64,000 nt of DNA from Oegoconia quadripuncta. Lineage: Eukaryota; Arthropoda; Insecta; Lepidoptera; Autostichidae. The translations under genes and the position numbers were made by a program. The notes under the pieces were generated by a model that was given only the letters and a program-made list of their open reading frames with translations, had not been told where the DNA came from and made no database searches. Positions 42,865 to 54,104 of this stretch are shown in pieces (position 1 is the first letter of the stretch; every line of letters starts with the position of its first letter). Where the stretch lies: the NCBI GenBank assembly GCA_949316235.1, contig OX438743.1:17543771-17607770 (forward strand), given 5' to 3'.

Positions 42865-45800
42865 TCAAGAAGTAGTATTGGTGTCAATTTTTGGTACCGT
42901 TTTCATCTCAGGTAACATAGTAGGTAAGTCAGTATTATTAATAAAATTATACTCATAATTTTGTAGAAATGTTGGACCATTCCACCACATTGTGTTGCCT
43001 GCAAGCTCCTGGGGGGCTACTCCCCGCGTGATGCAATCTGCAGGATTTTCGTGAGTAGAGACATAGTGCCAAGTCCACCCCGCCGTCAATTGTGCAACAA
43101 CCCGAACCCGGTTTGCCACATAAGCATTCAGCTGTGTTATTTGAGTCCCAATCCAAGCTAGGACTATTTTAGAATCCGTAAACAAAGCCACGTTCTGCAC
43201 ACTTAATTTTATGCATATTGCTTGGTGAACCTTTACCATTAACTTTGCAAGCAAAAGCGCAGCATTGAGCTCAAGCCGAGGCACGGTTAACGGTTTATTA
43301 AGCGGGTTAACACGGGACTTGGAGCAAAGTAAGTATAAAGCTGCCTTACCTTCATCATATATCACTCTTAAATATACGCAACACCCGTAAGCTGTCGAGC
43401 TTGAAGCATCAGCAAACCCTATGAGCTGTATTGATGCTGCACATGCAGTAGGAATGTTTCTTTCCAGTGTTATAGGGCTCATGCTATCTAAGCTTTTAGT
43501 AAATAATAACCATTCCTCCCTCAGATCACCTGTCAAGGGAGAATCCCATTCTATATTAGCAGCCCACAGTGTCTGAATGAAACTTTTCGCCGTTACAATT
43601 ATTGGAGCTACAAAACCAGGGGGATCATAAAATTTTGAAATATAACTAAGAATTTGTCGCTTAGTTATTGACCTGTCACCAAACTTCTCAGGACAGGTAA
43701 TTGTAAAATGATCATTTTTGACATTAAAATCAATGCCTAAAGTTTTTAGACTTAAATTTTGTTTTTCAAAATCTATATTGTCAAAATGTTGCTCAGATTC
43801 TGGGATATTTTGCAGAATCTGAGGGACATTGGATGCCCATTTATGTGTTTGAAAGCCACCTCTTCTCAACATTTCGGTCAACTGTATTCTGGCTTCTATT
43901 ATTGTGCATAAATCATTATTTGAAAATAGCACATCATCAACATAGGTACAATTTTTCAAAATGAATGAAGCAAGCGGTAGTTCATCTTTGTAAATGAAAG
44001 CAAGCTCATCCAGACACCGCGTGGCGAGAAAGCTGGAACTTTTCAGACCATAGATGACTGTTTCCAGCTGGATGCACCTTATCTCCTTGTCGGGATTCTC
44101 CCTCCACAGGATGTTCTGTAATGAAGCATGCGATTTATTTAATTTTATGCACCTATACATTTTTTTTATGTCTGTGGTGAACATATGATCACCAAAACGA
44201 AATAGCATGAGTATTTCAAACAAATCCCTCTGAACAACAGCCCCATTGAGCAAAATATCATTCAATGATACTTTTTTATTGGTCTTCATAGACCCATCCA
44301 TAACTGCCCTTAATTTTGTTGATTTACTATTCTCATTGATGACCGCATGATGTGGTAGAAAGTAAATGGGGTCGTTTTTCAAATCATATTGCCCAATGTC
44401 AATATAGTGGCCATGTCCCAACTCAATAATTTCGTCTATGAACCTTTTGTATTGTTGAAAAAAGGTTTTATTTTTATGAAGTTTTTTTTCTAATGCTTCA
44501 AATCTTTTGACTGCAAGATTGAATGAATCACCTAAATGATCATTGACCTGCTCTAGAGGTACCTTAAGTGGTAAGTCCACTTGAAATTGCTCATTATTTA
44601 ATTGCACAGATTTTTTAAAAATGTCCTCGCATAATTCGGATTCTGTGGAGCTTTCATTAAATATCTGAGGGACTTCCTCAGTTTGCCAAAATTGCTTCAA
44701 AGTTTTGCTGATGCTTGTGTCACAATAAGTACATAAAAGTGATACCTGTTGTGATGGAATATGATTAGGTATGATACCCCCAACTATATGGCCGAAATGC
44801 GTGCTGATGATGCACGGAGCTGGAGTGGCGGCAGTACCAGCCACTTTCTGCAGCTGCTGTTCAGGCAGGAGGATCTGAAAAAACACATCACATCCCATTA
44901 ACATATCTATGTCGCTTGGATTATTATAGCTGTCGTCTGCCAACCTTATACCAGGTGGCAAAATAAATTGTTGAAGTTTTTGTTGTGGTAATTTACATGT
45001 AATCTGATCAACCACACTACAATTTATTGTTAGCTTGAATAGCGAATTTAAAGAGTGGACTTCGAGAGGAATACTATATTTTATTTTATTGTTGATATTG
45101 GTAATCCCTACTATGTCAATATTGCTCTTCTTTGGTTTGAGCCCCAACTCCTGTACTACTTGAGAGGTGACAAATGATACCTGAGATCCCGTATCTAAAA
45201 GTGCTTTGATGTGCAGCTCAGTCCCGTCGCTCCGCATTAATTTTACTTTTGCTGTGGGGAGTAAAGTTTGATTACTGCAATTATTTTTAGCTACCAAAAC
45301 CACTGGGGACTCATCTTCGGTCGTATCAGCTGCTGTATCAGCCTCATAATGTAGTAGGGTACTATGGGCTTTTTTACAGGTATTACACCTGAAGAAATAC
45401 TTGCACCTACCTTGGTGTGGGTTTAAACAAATTTTGCATAAATTATTCTGCTTAACAAAGTGTATTCTTTCCTTTACAGGTGATAATTTAAATTTAGGAC
45501 AGCTAAATAATTTGTGGGAATTTTTTCCAGAATACTTACAGTATGGACATGGAGGCGGAGACGGCAGCGATGTTGAGACATTTATGGATGCTCTTGAGTT
45601 CGCTGACTTTGACGTATAGGTTGGCGGGTGAGGCTGACCATGGCCATCCACACTCTCCAGTGCCAAAGCTCTCCTTTGAATGAATTCTAAGAACTCTGCT
45701 AATGTTGGTTGTTTCTTTGCATCCCGTTCCATCTGAAAGGCCTTAGCCGTGTAAGCATCTACCTTGCGTACCAAAATACACATCAATATGGGATCCCAGC

Positions 45801-46524
45801 TGCCTACATTGGAATCTAAATTTTTTAAAGCAGCAATATGCTGTTTTATTTGTGAAACAAAATCCCTAAAACCTGATGCAGAGGATTTTATGTTAGGTAA
45901 ATCAAGTAATTGTGTGATATGATCATTCATAATGAGCGAATTGTTTGCATATCTATCTGTTAAAATACTTAAAGCCTCTGTATAACTTTCTCTACATAAG
46001 GGAAGGTTTTTAATTAAATCTAAAGGTTCACCCTTTACAAAATTCCGTAAATAATACAGTCTCTGGACATTGTCTAGGTTAGGATTGTTGTGAATGACAG
46101 AGGTGAACACATTAATGAATTGTGTATACTCACAATATTTTCCTGTGAATGTGGCAATTTCCACGTTAGGCAATTTGGTTTGCGCCAGCGGAGCAGTGGA
46201 ACACTTTTGAGAATACGAATAAGCGTCGCCATTTTTTTTTGAAAGCTCTAGGGCCGCTATGCCATCATTTAATCTGGCAAGCGTTTCTACGTATCTATCT
46301 TCCTGCTCGCTTATATTTTCAACGTCATCAGGTTTTACGTTTAGAATTTGCATATTGTACTTTTCGTATTCTTTAAATGCGGAAATTAAACGTTCCTTTT
46401 TTGCCAGTAACAATGAATGAGACGCGCTCGAAAAAGCGTCCGTATTTATAAAATTATGTAAACGCGTTAATGCGCCCTTCACGTATCCTCTGGCACCCAC
46501 CAACATTGCACTATCACTACTCAT
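42865..46524 (-). CDS. Element B gag, protease, RT and RNase H (integrase missing)
   Basis: The first ATG (46,524) starts MSSDSAMLVGARGYVKGALT, the usual start of this BEL gag group; the frame is open for 1219 residues. Gag core (LPNVEIATFTGKYCEY) is followed by Cys-rich knuckles at about 45,355-45,560 (CPYCKYSG, CKICLNPHQGRC, CNTCKKAH). The protease box ALLDTGSQVSFV lies near 45,190. RT has CTYVDDVLFSNND near 43,935. RNase H has LIGFADASSSTAYG near 43,410 and ALFTDSKIVLAW near 43,170. The frame then runs into the LTR of A, where it gains a few foreign codons and stops. It could make gag, protease and RT, but not integrate by itself. Confidence 0.8.
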   Translation of the reverse strand: MSSDSAMLVGARGYVKGALTRLHNFINTDAFSSASHSLLLAKKERLISAFKEYEKYNMQILNVKPDDVENISEQEDRYVETLARLNDGIAALELSKKNGDAYSYSQKCSTAPLAQTKLPNVEIATFTGKYCEYTQFINVFTSVIHNNPNLDNVQRLYYLRNFVKGEPLDLIKNLPLCRESYTEALSILTDRYANNSLIMNDHITQLLDLPNIKSSASGFRDFVSQIKQHIAALKNLDSNVGSWDPILMCILVRKVDAYTAKAFQMERDAKKQPTLAEFLEFIQRRALALESVDGHGQPHPPTYTSKSANSRASINVSTSLPSPPPCPYCKYSGKNSHKLFSCPKFKLSPVKERIHFVKQNNLCKICLNPHQGRCKYFFRCNTCKKAHSTLLHYEADTAADTTEDESPVVLVAKNNCSNQTLLPTAKVKLMRSDGTELHIKALLDTGSQVSFVTSQVVQELGLKPKKSNIDIVGITNINNKIKYSIPLEVHSLNSLFKLTINCSVVDQITCKLPQQKLQQFILPPGIRLADDSYNNPSDIDMLMGCDVFFQILLPEQQLQKVAGTAATPAPCIISTHFGHIVGGIIPNHIPSQQVSLLCTYCDTSISKTLKQFWQTEEVPQIFNESSTESELCEDIFKKSVQLNNEQFQVDLPLKVPLEQVNDHLGDSFNLAVKRFEALEKKLHKNKTFFQQYKRFIDEIIELGHGHYIDIGQYDLKNDPIYFLPHHAVINENSKSTKLRAVMDGSMKTNKKVSLNDILLNGAVVQRDLFEILMLFRFGDHMFTTDIKKMYRCIKLNKSHASLQNILWRENPDKEIRCIQLETVIYGLKSSSFLATRCLDELAFIYKDELPLASFILKNCTYVDDVLFSNNDLCTIIEARIQLTEMLRRGGFQTHKWASNVPQILQNIPESEQHFDNIDFEKQNLSLKTLGIDFNVKNDHFTITCPEKFGDRSITKRQILSYISKFYDPPGFVAPIIVTAKSFIQTLWAANIEWDSPLTGDLREEWLLFTKSLDSMSPITLERNIPTACAASIQLIGFADASSSTAYGCCVYLRVIYDEGKAALYLLCSKSRVNPLNKPLTVPRLELNAALLLAKLMVKVHQAICIKLSVQNVALFTDSKIVLAWIGTQITQLNAYVANRVRVVAQLTAGWTWHYVSTHENPADCITRGVAPQELAGNTMWWNGPTFLQNYEYNFINNTDLPTMLPEMKTVPKIDTNTTS

Positions 46525-47221
46525 TTTAATAATAAACCAAAAAAAACTTCGGTACACTGAATTAATAAAATTAAAAGAAACAAAGGCGTCGCAGACGCAT
46601 ATTGCTTAACCGCTAAAATAAAATGGATGACAAGCGTCGGTTGGTCGAAGTTCGCTCGTTCACTCACGCAGGACGTCGACGAATTTTCGTTTGTTAAGTT
46701 GCAATCTTGCTCGTTTCGTTCCGCTCTGTGTTTCCGCCAAGGGTTGCCGCGCGCTAAAATGTGCCGACTGGTAGCTTGTATACCTAGTTGTTCCGTCCGC
46801 CCACAGATGGCGCGCCACTGGAGCGGAAATAACAAACGGGTTGTTTGTTTGTTATGCTGTTACGTTGCATGCACTGATTTGATGACGCTTTAGATAGCCT
46901 ATAGGCACAAACCTACTATAATGGCTGAAATAAAACGTAATGCATTCACAAAATACACTTAAATTAGCTGCAAAATTGCTTGAACACTCGCAACTATTGT
47001 GAAACCGTGGCAATTCTTGCGTAAAAATACGTATGCTCAGCCTTTCTTGGAAAGGTTTTGCTTGCTGCCACACCGATGGGTAGCCGTGAATGTTTGCAGA
47101 GTTGACCCACAAATTACTCGTAGATCACAGAACACTGCTGCTGCAAAGTATGTTGCACTCACGTACCACAGCTGTTGTCGGCGCACTATATTCACATTAT
47201 TCGTCGCTGATATAACTTTTA
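46525..47221 (-). other. Leader of element B
   Basis: About 700 bp between PBS and gag ATG. It is GC-richer than the surroundings around 46,630-46,820. The open frames 46,521-46,835 and 46,852-47,112 have no recognisable domain. It probably serves packaging and translation start. Confidence 0.45.
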
Positions 47222-47235
47222 GCTCGATAGGACCA

Positions 47236-47341
47236 TGTGGAAAAGTTTTTTATTTGTAAGCGAGAGCGAGGGACAGTAGTACAGTGTTGTCACTATAGAA
47301 AAAATCCATAAAAAAAATTCTTAAAGTTAATGTTGCCAACA
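47236..47341 (-). repeat. 5' LTR of element B (about 106 bp)
   Basis: The right end on the plus strand reads GTTAATGTTGCCAACA and is bordered by AGTAT. The inner end is TTCCACA followed by the PBS-like word TGGTCCTATCGAGC (47,222-47,235), similar to TGGTCCATCGAGC in element C. No second copy exists here to confirm the inner boundary. Confidence 0.6.
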
Positions 47342-47678
47342 AGTATATAAAGTGTAATTAAATACTATAACTGATTTGACCTGGATTGAGTGCTGTAACT
47401 ACAGCACTGCCTTCCAGGGAAGTGACACCGAGGCAGTCGGTGTCATCGTTATTTATTTCTACAGGAGGTGGAATGGCTTATCAAACCTACTAACATCGCG
47501 AAGCAGATTCAGGAAGGACTACATTGGCCTTCACAACTTGATTACCCAGGTAATTCAAATTTTATTTTTTCTCACCATTCGCGACGCTTAGGAATTACAC
47601 CTCTCTTACATACTAACTTACTTCATTGGTACTCATAACTTACTTTAAAATTATAATTGCCGTTTGCGCGTCGCGACA

Positions 47679-48297
47679 ATATGGTAACACTCTATAACTA
47701 TGTATTAGAGACTTCTAGAAACTGTCACTATAGACTAAATATTCTGTGTCAAGTGCGTAAATATCTCTCTGTGGACGTAAGAATCTCTCTTTGCGAGTCC
47801 TTGATAGTTTCCAAGCTTAACTATGCAGATACAGTTACGGGTAATTGTCTTCTTAGTCATACAAAGAAACTGATTCAATTTTTATCCATATTATCCATAG
47901 TGAATGAGTATCCATTGCTTCATAGAGTTGTTATGTTATTGATAAAGTATAACTCTTATAACAACACATTTATATAGGACTTATTTTATAATATGATTGC
48001 GAATTATTTATTATTATAATATTTTACTTATTTACGTTCTGTATGTATTATATAAATTGTAACATAAATAATTAATAGTAATAGTATCTAAACATGACGG
48101 TGCTGGGCGTGGTTGCGTTCTCTGGTCCACGAAAGACCAGCATCGTAGTGTCTAACTGGTACCTCGGCATATACTGAGTGGATGCCTTTTCGGTGCTACA
48201 TATATATATTTTTTTGCTGGTATTTAAGATTATAATTTAGTTTATGATATGTGACAGTGAATAAATACTTTTTCCTTCGTTCTTTCTTTCTTTCTTA
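47679..48297 (+). pseudogene. LINE ORF2 C-terminus and 3' UTR, resumed after element A
   Basis: After the ATATG duplication the plus frame reads YNYVLETSRNCHYRLNILCQ, VRKYLSVDVRISLCESLIVS and KLNYADTVTGNCLLSH, the post-RT region that continues the LINE interrupted at 31,499. The 3' UTR contains GACAGTGAATAAATACTTTT with an AATAAA signal. The end is a (TTCT)n tail near 48,280-48,297. The open frame 47,657-47,977 is this piece plus the LTR end. Confidence 0.75.
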
Positions 48298-48422
48298 ATG
48301 AATTGTAGCTATAGCTTTTATTATTATGTAAATAACAATTGTTTTAGTAAGATATCGATTCCTGATTTCACTTCCGTTCAATCTTTTCCTTTGTAAATCA
48401 CTGATATAGTTTTTTGGAAAGG

Positions 48423-48608
48423 TGTAGAATGCTTGGTGTGGTGAGAAATAACCAATTCCATATACGAGAACACTGAATTTATTATTTAATTACAAGGTAA
48501 CATGTGTATCGTTCGGGACGGAAAGTCGAAGAGAGGTAACTCTGGTGTTGCTACATTAAAGAGTTATTTTCCCTATATAAAATTATATAAATGTTGGTGT
48601 TTCCAACA
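48423..48608 (-). repeat. 3' LTR of element C (186 bp)
   Basis: On the minus strand it begins TGTTGGAAACACCAACA and ends GCATTCTACA. Positions 48,423-48,566 read identical to 61,081-61,224. A purine-rich word, GCGGTGGTGAATA on the minus strand (about 48,609-48,622), precedes it as a possible polypurine tract. Confidence 0.8.
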
Positions 48609-48824
48609 TATTCACCACCGCGACAAAGTAACAATTACTATTGATTAAACGGTACAATATATCTAAACATTGTTTGATATTTTAATAAGCCTCTATACAA
48701 AAATAGCTAGCTTTATTTATCTAAAGATTAGAATATAACGAAATTATCCATATCAAAATTGTAGGAGTTCTGAATTTTAAGACACCCTTAAGTATATGAG
48801 TGCTTGTACATTACACTTATATCT

Positions 48825-49050
48825 AATTATTATAAATGAAATTATACCTATTTATTTTTAAGTAGGTACCAAATATATCTTTTAGCACTTACAGTACACT
48901 TAGAAAGACATGAAATAACAAGTATTCATAGAACAAAGAACAATTATTATAAATGAAATTATACCTATTAATTTTTTAAGTACCAAATATATCTTTTAGC
49001 ACTTACACTACACTTAGAAAGACATGAAATAACAAATATTCATAGAATAA
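48825..49050 (-). repeat. 117-bp tandem duplication in the 3' UTR of element C
   Basis: The stretch starting AATTATTATAAATGAAATTA at 48,825 recurs from 48,942 with a few differences, sharing TATCTTTTAGCACTTACA or ACT and GAAAGACATGAAATAACAA. It lies between the pol stop (49,099) and the 3' LTR. Confidence 0.8.
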
Positions 49051-49098
49051 ACACAAAGACAGTAGGTAATACTAAATTTAAAACTCACATGAGATAAT

Positions 49099-52000
49099 CT
49101 AGTACTTAAGAACTAAATCGTCTATAGGTAATATGCAGATGCCTGACAAGGATCGAGTGTACTTTTTGCCACTAGGCGTGATGACCTCAAAAGCTCTAAC
49201 TTTTCCATCATTTCCTGGGAATATTTTACTTACCCTAGCCATCGGCCAGTGCATGGGTGGGGAGTCAGGCTCTCTGAGGATGACTAATGTACCTACAGTG
49301 ACATTAGGTAACGCATGCTGCCATTTGGACCTACATTGCAAGCCATTTAGATATGACTTGTGCCAAATACGCCAGAAACACTGTTTTAAGTGTTCACATG
49401 TTTTCCAAAAGGTAAGTCTATTTGTGGGTACATCTGTGATATCCTTTTCAGGATAGGACATTATAGCGTTGCCTATCAAGAAGTGACCAGGAGTTAAATA
49501 ACTGAAGTCTGTAATTTCAGAGCTTATAGGTACGAGAGGCCTAGAGTTGAGTATGCCTTCTACTTGAACTAAAATGGTATTCAGCTGTTCATATGTTAAC
49601 ACTAATTTTTGTAAGATTCTTTTAAGATGAAATTTAGTGCTTTTAACTGCTGCTTCGGCAAGCCCGGCAAAGACAGGGGAGTAACTTGGCACGAAATGGA
49701 ATTTTACACTTTGTTGTGCAGAGTATGTTTGTACCCGTCTTTGGTGGTCTGCAGAAATTTGGAGTTTGTGCAAATCAGCTAATTGGTTCGCCGCTCCTCG
49801 AAAGTTACTGCCATTGTCGGAAAAGACCTCGCTGGGTAGCCCTCTTCTGGCCGTAAATCTTTTGAAGCAAGCCAAGAATGTATCTGTGCTTAAATCCGAG
49901 GCGAGCTCGAGATGCACCGCCTTTGTAACGAAACAAACAAACACACAGATGTAACCTTTGGTTTGTATTGCTCGTCTCACTCGTGAGTTATTTACTTGGA
50001 GGGGCCCCGCGAAGTCTAGACCGACCTTCTGGAAAGGCCGACATGGCGTGACGCGTTGTTGCGGCAGCGAACCCATCAGCTGCTTTGCTGACTCCGCCCT
50101 GAGCCTAAAACATGTAAGACATTTGTGAGTAACCTTTTTAATTTGTCGCATGCCATTTATCAACCAATATCTTTGATTTAAACTTGAAAGAAGTAACTTT
50201 GGGCCAGCATGAAAAAGTCTAATATGCTCAGATCTTATTATGAGCTCAGTTATTCTTGATTCTTTGTGTAGAATTATTGGGTGTTTCTGAGAATATGGTA
50301 TTTGCGAATTTTCTAATCTACCACCAACTCTTAAGATGCCCTCCTTATCTAAAAAGGGGTGTAGTGATTTTAAAGCGCCCTCAATATTTTTACCTAAATT
50401 TAGAGCATAAATTTCTTTCTTAAAATGAACACTTTGTTCATATTTTATTATTAAGTGCAAAGCTAACTTTAACTCTGTACTTGACAAATAATTGTCCTTG
50501 CATTTGTCGTTCTTGCTTTTAACATTGTTGCAAAACCTCAAGATGTAAGCTACAACCCTTATCATCTTATGTATATCTGAATATTTTCGCAAGAAGTTAA
50601 AGAAATCATCTTTTACCTGTGCCGCAAGAGAGACCACTTCATCATGGAGAGACGCCGCACTCGATTTCTTCAGTTCAGGTAGGTCGACAGGTAATTTTAC
50701 AATACTGTTCCTGAACTCATACTCACCATTTTGCAGAAAGCATGGGCCGCCCCACCACAGCGAGCAGTGAGGTAATTCTCGTGGGTCTATGCCTCGACTG
50801 ATAAGATCGGCAGGGTTCTCTTTGGTGTTTACATATCGCCAATGATGAGATGCAGTTATTTGTTTGATCACCTTTACTCTGTTTGCGACATAAGCTTGCA
50901 GGTTAATTATCTCAGTATTTAGCCAACCCAGGACTATCATCGAATCGGTGAAGAGGTATACATTGTCAATTTTGAGTTTAAGCTGAAGCGTATTGTGCGC
51001 TCGGTTTACCAAATGAGAGAGCAATAGCGCAGCATTGAGCTCCAAACGCGGTATTGTAAGTGGCTTGGCAAGCGAGTTAACTCTAGATTTTGAACAGAGT
51101 AAAGATAATGTTACTTTACCTGTTGAGTCAATTACTCTGATGTAGATGCAGCAGCCATAGCCAGTGGAGCTGGACGCGTCGGCAAACCCGATGAGCTGCA
51201 CTGCTTTGGCAGATGGAGGGACTGTAATATTCCTATTAAGCTGTATCGGCACCATGGCAGTAAGGTTATTAGCAAATTGCAACCATTCATCTTTAACATG
51301 CTCAGAGGGTGAAGCATTCCAGTCGATTCCCTCAATCCAAAGCCTTTGCATTATTGCCTTTGCTTTCACTATTATTGGACTTACAAAACCTAGTGGATCG
51401 TAAAACTTAGCAATAAAGCTCAAAATTGATCTTTTCGTTACTTTTTCTGTATTAAACGGCTCTGGGCAAGAAATACTAAAACAATCATTTTTGACATCAA
51501 TGTGCAGACCTAGTGTTTTGATGCTGTAACTATCCTTTTGTAATTCTAGCTCATCAAAATGCTGTTTACTAACAGGGATATCAGACAAAACATCAGGAAC
51601 ATTAGACGACCATTTGTGGGTTTCAAAACTACCCCGATGTAATAACTGCTGTAGTTCTTCTTTGGCTCGTTTTAATTTATGTAAATCTGAATCCGAATAA
51701 ACTATATCATCTACATAAGTGCAGTTGTTTATGATAAAAGATGCGAGTGGATAATCTGTGCCATATCTTTTAGTAAGCTCAAGCAAGCATCGAGTAGCCA
51801 GGAAGCTAGAACTTTTCATTCCATAGGTTACAGTGTTTAGACGTATACATTTAACAGTCTCACTAGGGCTGTCACGCCATAGAATGTTTTGTAGTGTTGT
51901 GTGTTCTGAATTTAAATTGACATTTCTGAACATACGTCTTATGTCAGTGGAAAATGTATAATCTCCTATGCGATACAATAGCATTATGTCAAAAAGTTCT

Positions 52001-53583
52001 TTTTGCAAAAGAGCACCATTAAGCATGATATCATTGAGGGAAATTCGTTTATTTGTTTTCATTGACGCATCAAAAACGATTCTTGTGCGAGTGGTTTTGC
52101 TTGATTCATTGACCACAGCATGATGTGGTAAGAAATAAATTGGATCTTTTTTTAAATCATAGGATTTAAAATCTACAAATTTGCCATGACCTAGCTCAAC
52201 ATACTCGTGTATAAATTTTCGATATTCTGACAATAGACCTGAGTTTTTCTGTAATCGCTTTTCTAAACTCAAAAATCGGTGCAAAGCCAAATCAAAGGAA
52301 TTGCCTAAATGAGAGTTTACTTCTTTGATTGGCACTTTAAGTGGAAGATCTACCTCAAATCTATTATTTTTCAATGTGACAGAATTCCGAAATATGTTTT
52401 CTGCTAGATCATGTTCATCTAACTTTTCACAAAAAGTTTGTGGTACCTGTTCGGTTTCCCAAAATAATTTAATATTGTCATTAACTTCAGAATCACATTT
52501 TTGACAAAACAAAGAGACCTTACTTGTAGGCTTATATGCTAGAAGTGACCCACCGATCACATGTCCAAACTGAGTGTTGACTAAACAGGGTGTGATGTCT
52601 CCATTGGCCTTAGGCGGCAGCACCGGTGGTAGGAGCACCTGAAAAAATAAGTCCGCACCCATTAGCAACTCAATTTCAGAAGGAATGTGATATTGTTTGT
52701 CGGCTAACACAATACCCGGAGATATTTTAATTTGGGACACATCAATTTTGCTTTGGGGAAGTTTACAAGTTATCTTGTCCACTATGTGGCAATTAATTGT
52801 TGTCTCAAAGTTTGAAGTTAATGAATATAGACATAAGGGAATGCAATACTTTGTATTATTTTGTGCATTGCCAACACCTATAATATTTGTAGATTTAGGT
52901 GTTGGGGTCAAGCCCAGTCGTTGAACTAATTTGCTTGTAGCCAAAGAAGCTTGTGAGCCTGAATCTAAAATCGCTTTGGCTATGATTACGTTGTTGTCCT
53001 TTGTCAGCAATTTAACTTGCGCTGTAGGGAGCAAAACATTATTATTATTATTGCCTGACAGTAAACTGACAGGGGCAGCCTCCTCGTCATGATGAATCAG
53101 TGAGTTATGCATTTTCTTGCACTGATCACATTTAAAATGAAATTTACATTTTCCTACGTGCCGATTCAAACAAATTTTGCATAGTTTTTCGCTCTTTGAA
53201 AATTTATATCGCTCAGAAGAGGGCAAAAGTTTAAAGGAATTACAATTAAATAATTTGTGTTGAGTTGTCTTACAATAGTAACAGGCTGTGTTGTTCTCGG
53301 CTGCTGCTATGTTGACTGCCACCTTGCTGCCACTCTTGCATGAAGACGGCTCGGCATTCTCAAGAGCCAAAGCTCTCTTCTCGAGGTACTCAATGAAGGC
53401 CTTCACTGACGGCTCCTCCACTTCATCCCTCTCAAGCTGGTAAGCTCGGGCCGTGTATGTATCTAATTTACGGTTGAGAATACATAAGATTACAGGGTCC
53501 CAGTACTCAACTTTCATGTCGAGATTTTGCAATGCTGCTAAGTTTTGTTTTATATTTGAAACAAAAATGCGAATGTTTGCTGG
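49099..53583 (-). pseudogene. Element C gag end, protease, RT, RNase H, integrase
   Basis: The frame is open for about 1495 residues from the D insertion to the stop at 49,099. Knuckles at about 53,110-53,290 read CYYCKTTQHKLFNC, CKICLNRHVGKC and CDQCKKMH. The protease box is AILDSGSQASLA (near 52,965). RT has CTYVDDIVYSDSD (near 51,710). RNase H has LIGFADASSSTGYG (near 51,180). Integrase has the zinc-binding HIRLFHAG and CLTCFRLR and catalytic D, D, E in LDFAGPLQV (about 50,010), FSDNGSNFRGA (about 49,810) and AEAAVKSTK (about 49,655). The C-terminus ends IDDLVLKY. It has no own start after the insertion, so it is called broken although no residue-level damage was seen. Confidence 0.85.
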
Positions 53584-53963
53584 TGTGGGGGAAAGATGAT
53601 GGGAAAATGAAAAAGCCTGTGACTGACCTGCCTAGTATGATTCGTGGGCGCTGGTTCTCGGCGGCCGTTAGGGTCGAAGTCTTCAGACTGGCGTAGAAAT
53701 AATGGACTCGGAACGCGCGCGTGGATGTCGCGGTCGCGGATGATGTAAAGATAAAAAGTGGTCTCTAGGAGACGCTGAGATGCTGTATATCGCCTCGGGA
53801 TGGAAGCTGTAGCGCGAGCTTGACCGCCGGGTGCGAAGGTTGTCCACGTAACTGATTACTGTCACGGGCTAAGGTAGGGGAAGTGGGTAGGAAAAATACT
53901 TGTGTTGACAGATGTGCGTTGATGTCAGTTTCTGTGTATGGTTGCGTTCACAAATATCCATCA
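53584..53963 (-). repeat. 3' LTR of element D (380 bp)
   Basis: The plus strand begins TGTGGGGGAAAGATG and ends AATATCCATCA. It matches 59,601-59,980 throughout by eye. The 60-codon minus frame inside it is not a gene. Confidence 0.93.
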
Positions 53964-53982
53964 TACCGCCCCCCAAGGAGCT
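53964..53982 (-). promoter_or_regulatory. Polypurine tract of element D
   Basis: On the minus strand CTCCTTGGGGGGCGGTA ends directly at the 3' LTR. The G run makes this the clearest plus-strand primer site in the window. Confidence 0.7.
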
Positions 53983-54104
53983 ACCTAGCTCTTTGATATA
54001 TTAAGATAAAGACAAAAGATGATTACCTAAATGTCTGTTGAACATAACAAAAATAAGAATAAAAAAAAACTAAAACTAAGGATAGAGCCTAGAGCTCGTT
54101 GAGT

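Larger units (their letters stand above)
42879..47341 (-). mobile_element. BEL/Pao retrotransposon B, 3'-truncated, in the LTR of A
   Basis: On the minus strand it begins TGTTGGCAACATTAAC and ends TTGACACCA, with AGTAT on both sides (42,874-42,878 and 47,342-47,346), so its boundaries look like an integration. It has one LTR of about 106 bp (47,236-47,341), a PBS, a leader, and one open gag-to-RNase H frame. Integrase and the 3' LTR are absent. It is related to element C (similar PBS, gag knuckles and RT). Confidence 0.8.
31500..47678 (+). mobile_element. BEL/Pao LTR retrotransposon A, split by element B
   Basis: The element has 1765-bp and 1737-bp LTRs that begin TGTCGTGATAG and end GTCGCGACA, with the 5-bp target duplication ATATG on both sides (31,495-31,499 and 47,679-47,683). 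A PBS-like word follows the 5' LTR directly and a G-rich tract precedes the 3' LTR. The coding part is in the order gag, protease, RT, RNase H, integrase, which is the BEL/Pao order. Without element B (4463 bp plus a 5-bp duplication) it would be about 11.7 kb. Gag and the region before RT carry deletions, so this copy cannot make its own full polyprotein. Confidence 0.9.
41474..47678 (+). repeat. 3' LTR of element A, split by element B
   Basis: The parts are 41,474-42,878 and 47,347-47,678 (1737 bp together, counting the AGTAT once). It ends GTCGCGACA and is followed by ATATG. Its arrays are at 41,739-41,930 (four 28-bp units) and 42,045-42,691 (nine 67-bp units plus the degenerate tenth). 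Confidence 0.9.

Noticed and set aside
46521..47112. Two frames of 86-104 codons in the leader of B
   Set aside because: They are in the non-coding leader and 5' LTR of B, without motifs. Length is within chance for this GC-richer part.
53683..53865. 60-codon frame present twice (also 59,700-59,882)
   Set aside because: It lies in the two LTRs of D, which explains the identity. Low-complexity content and no motif.
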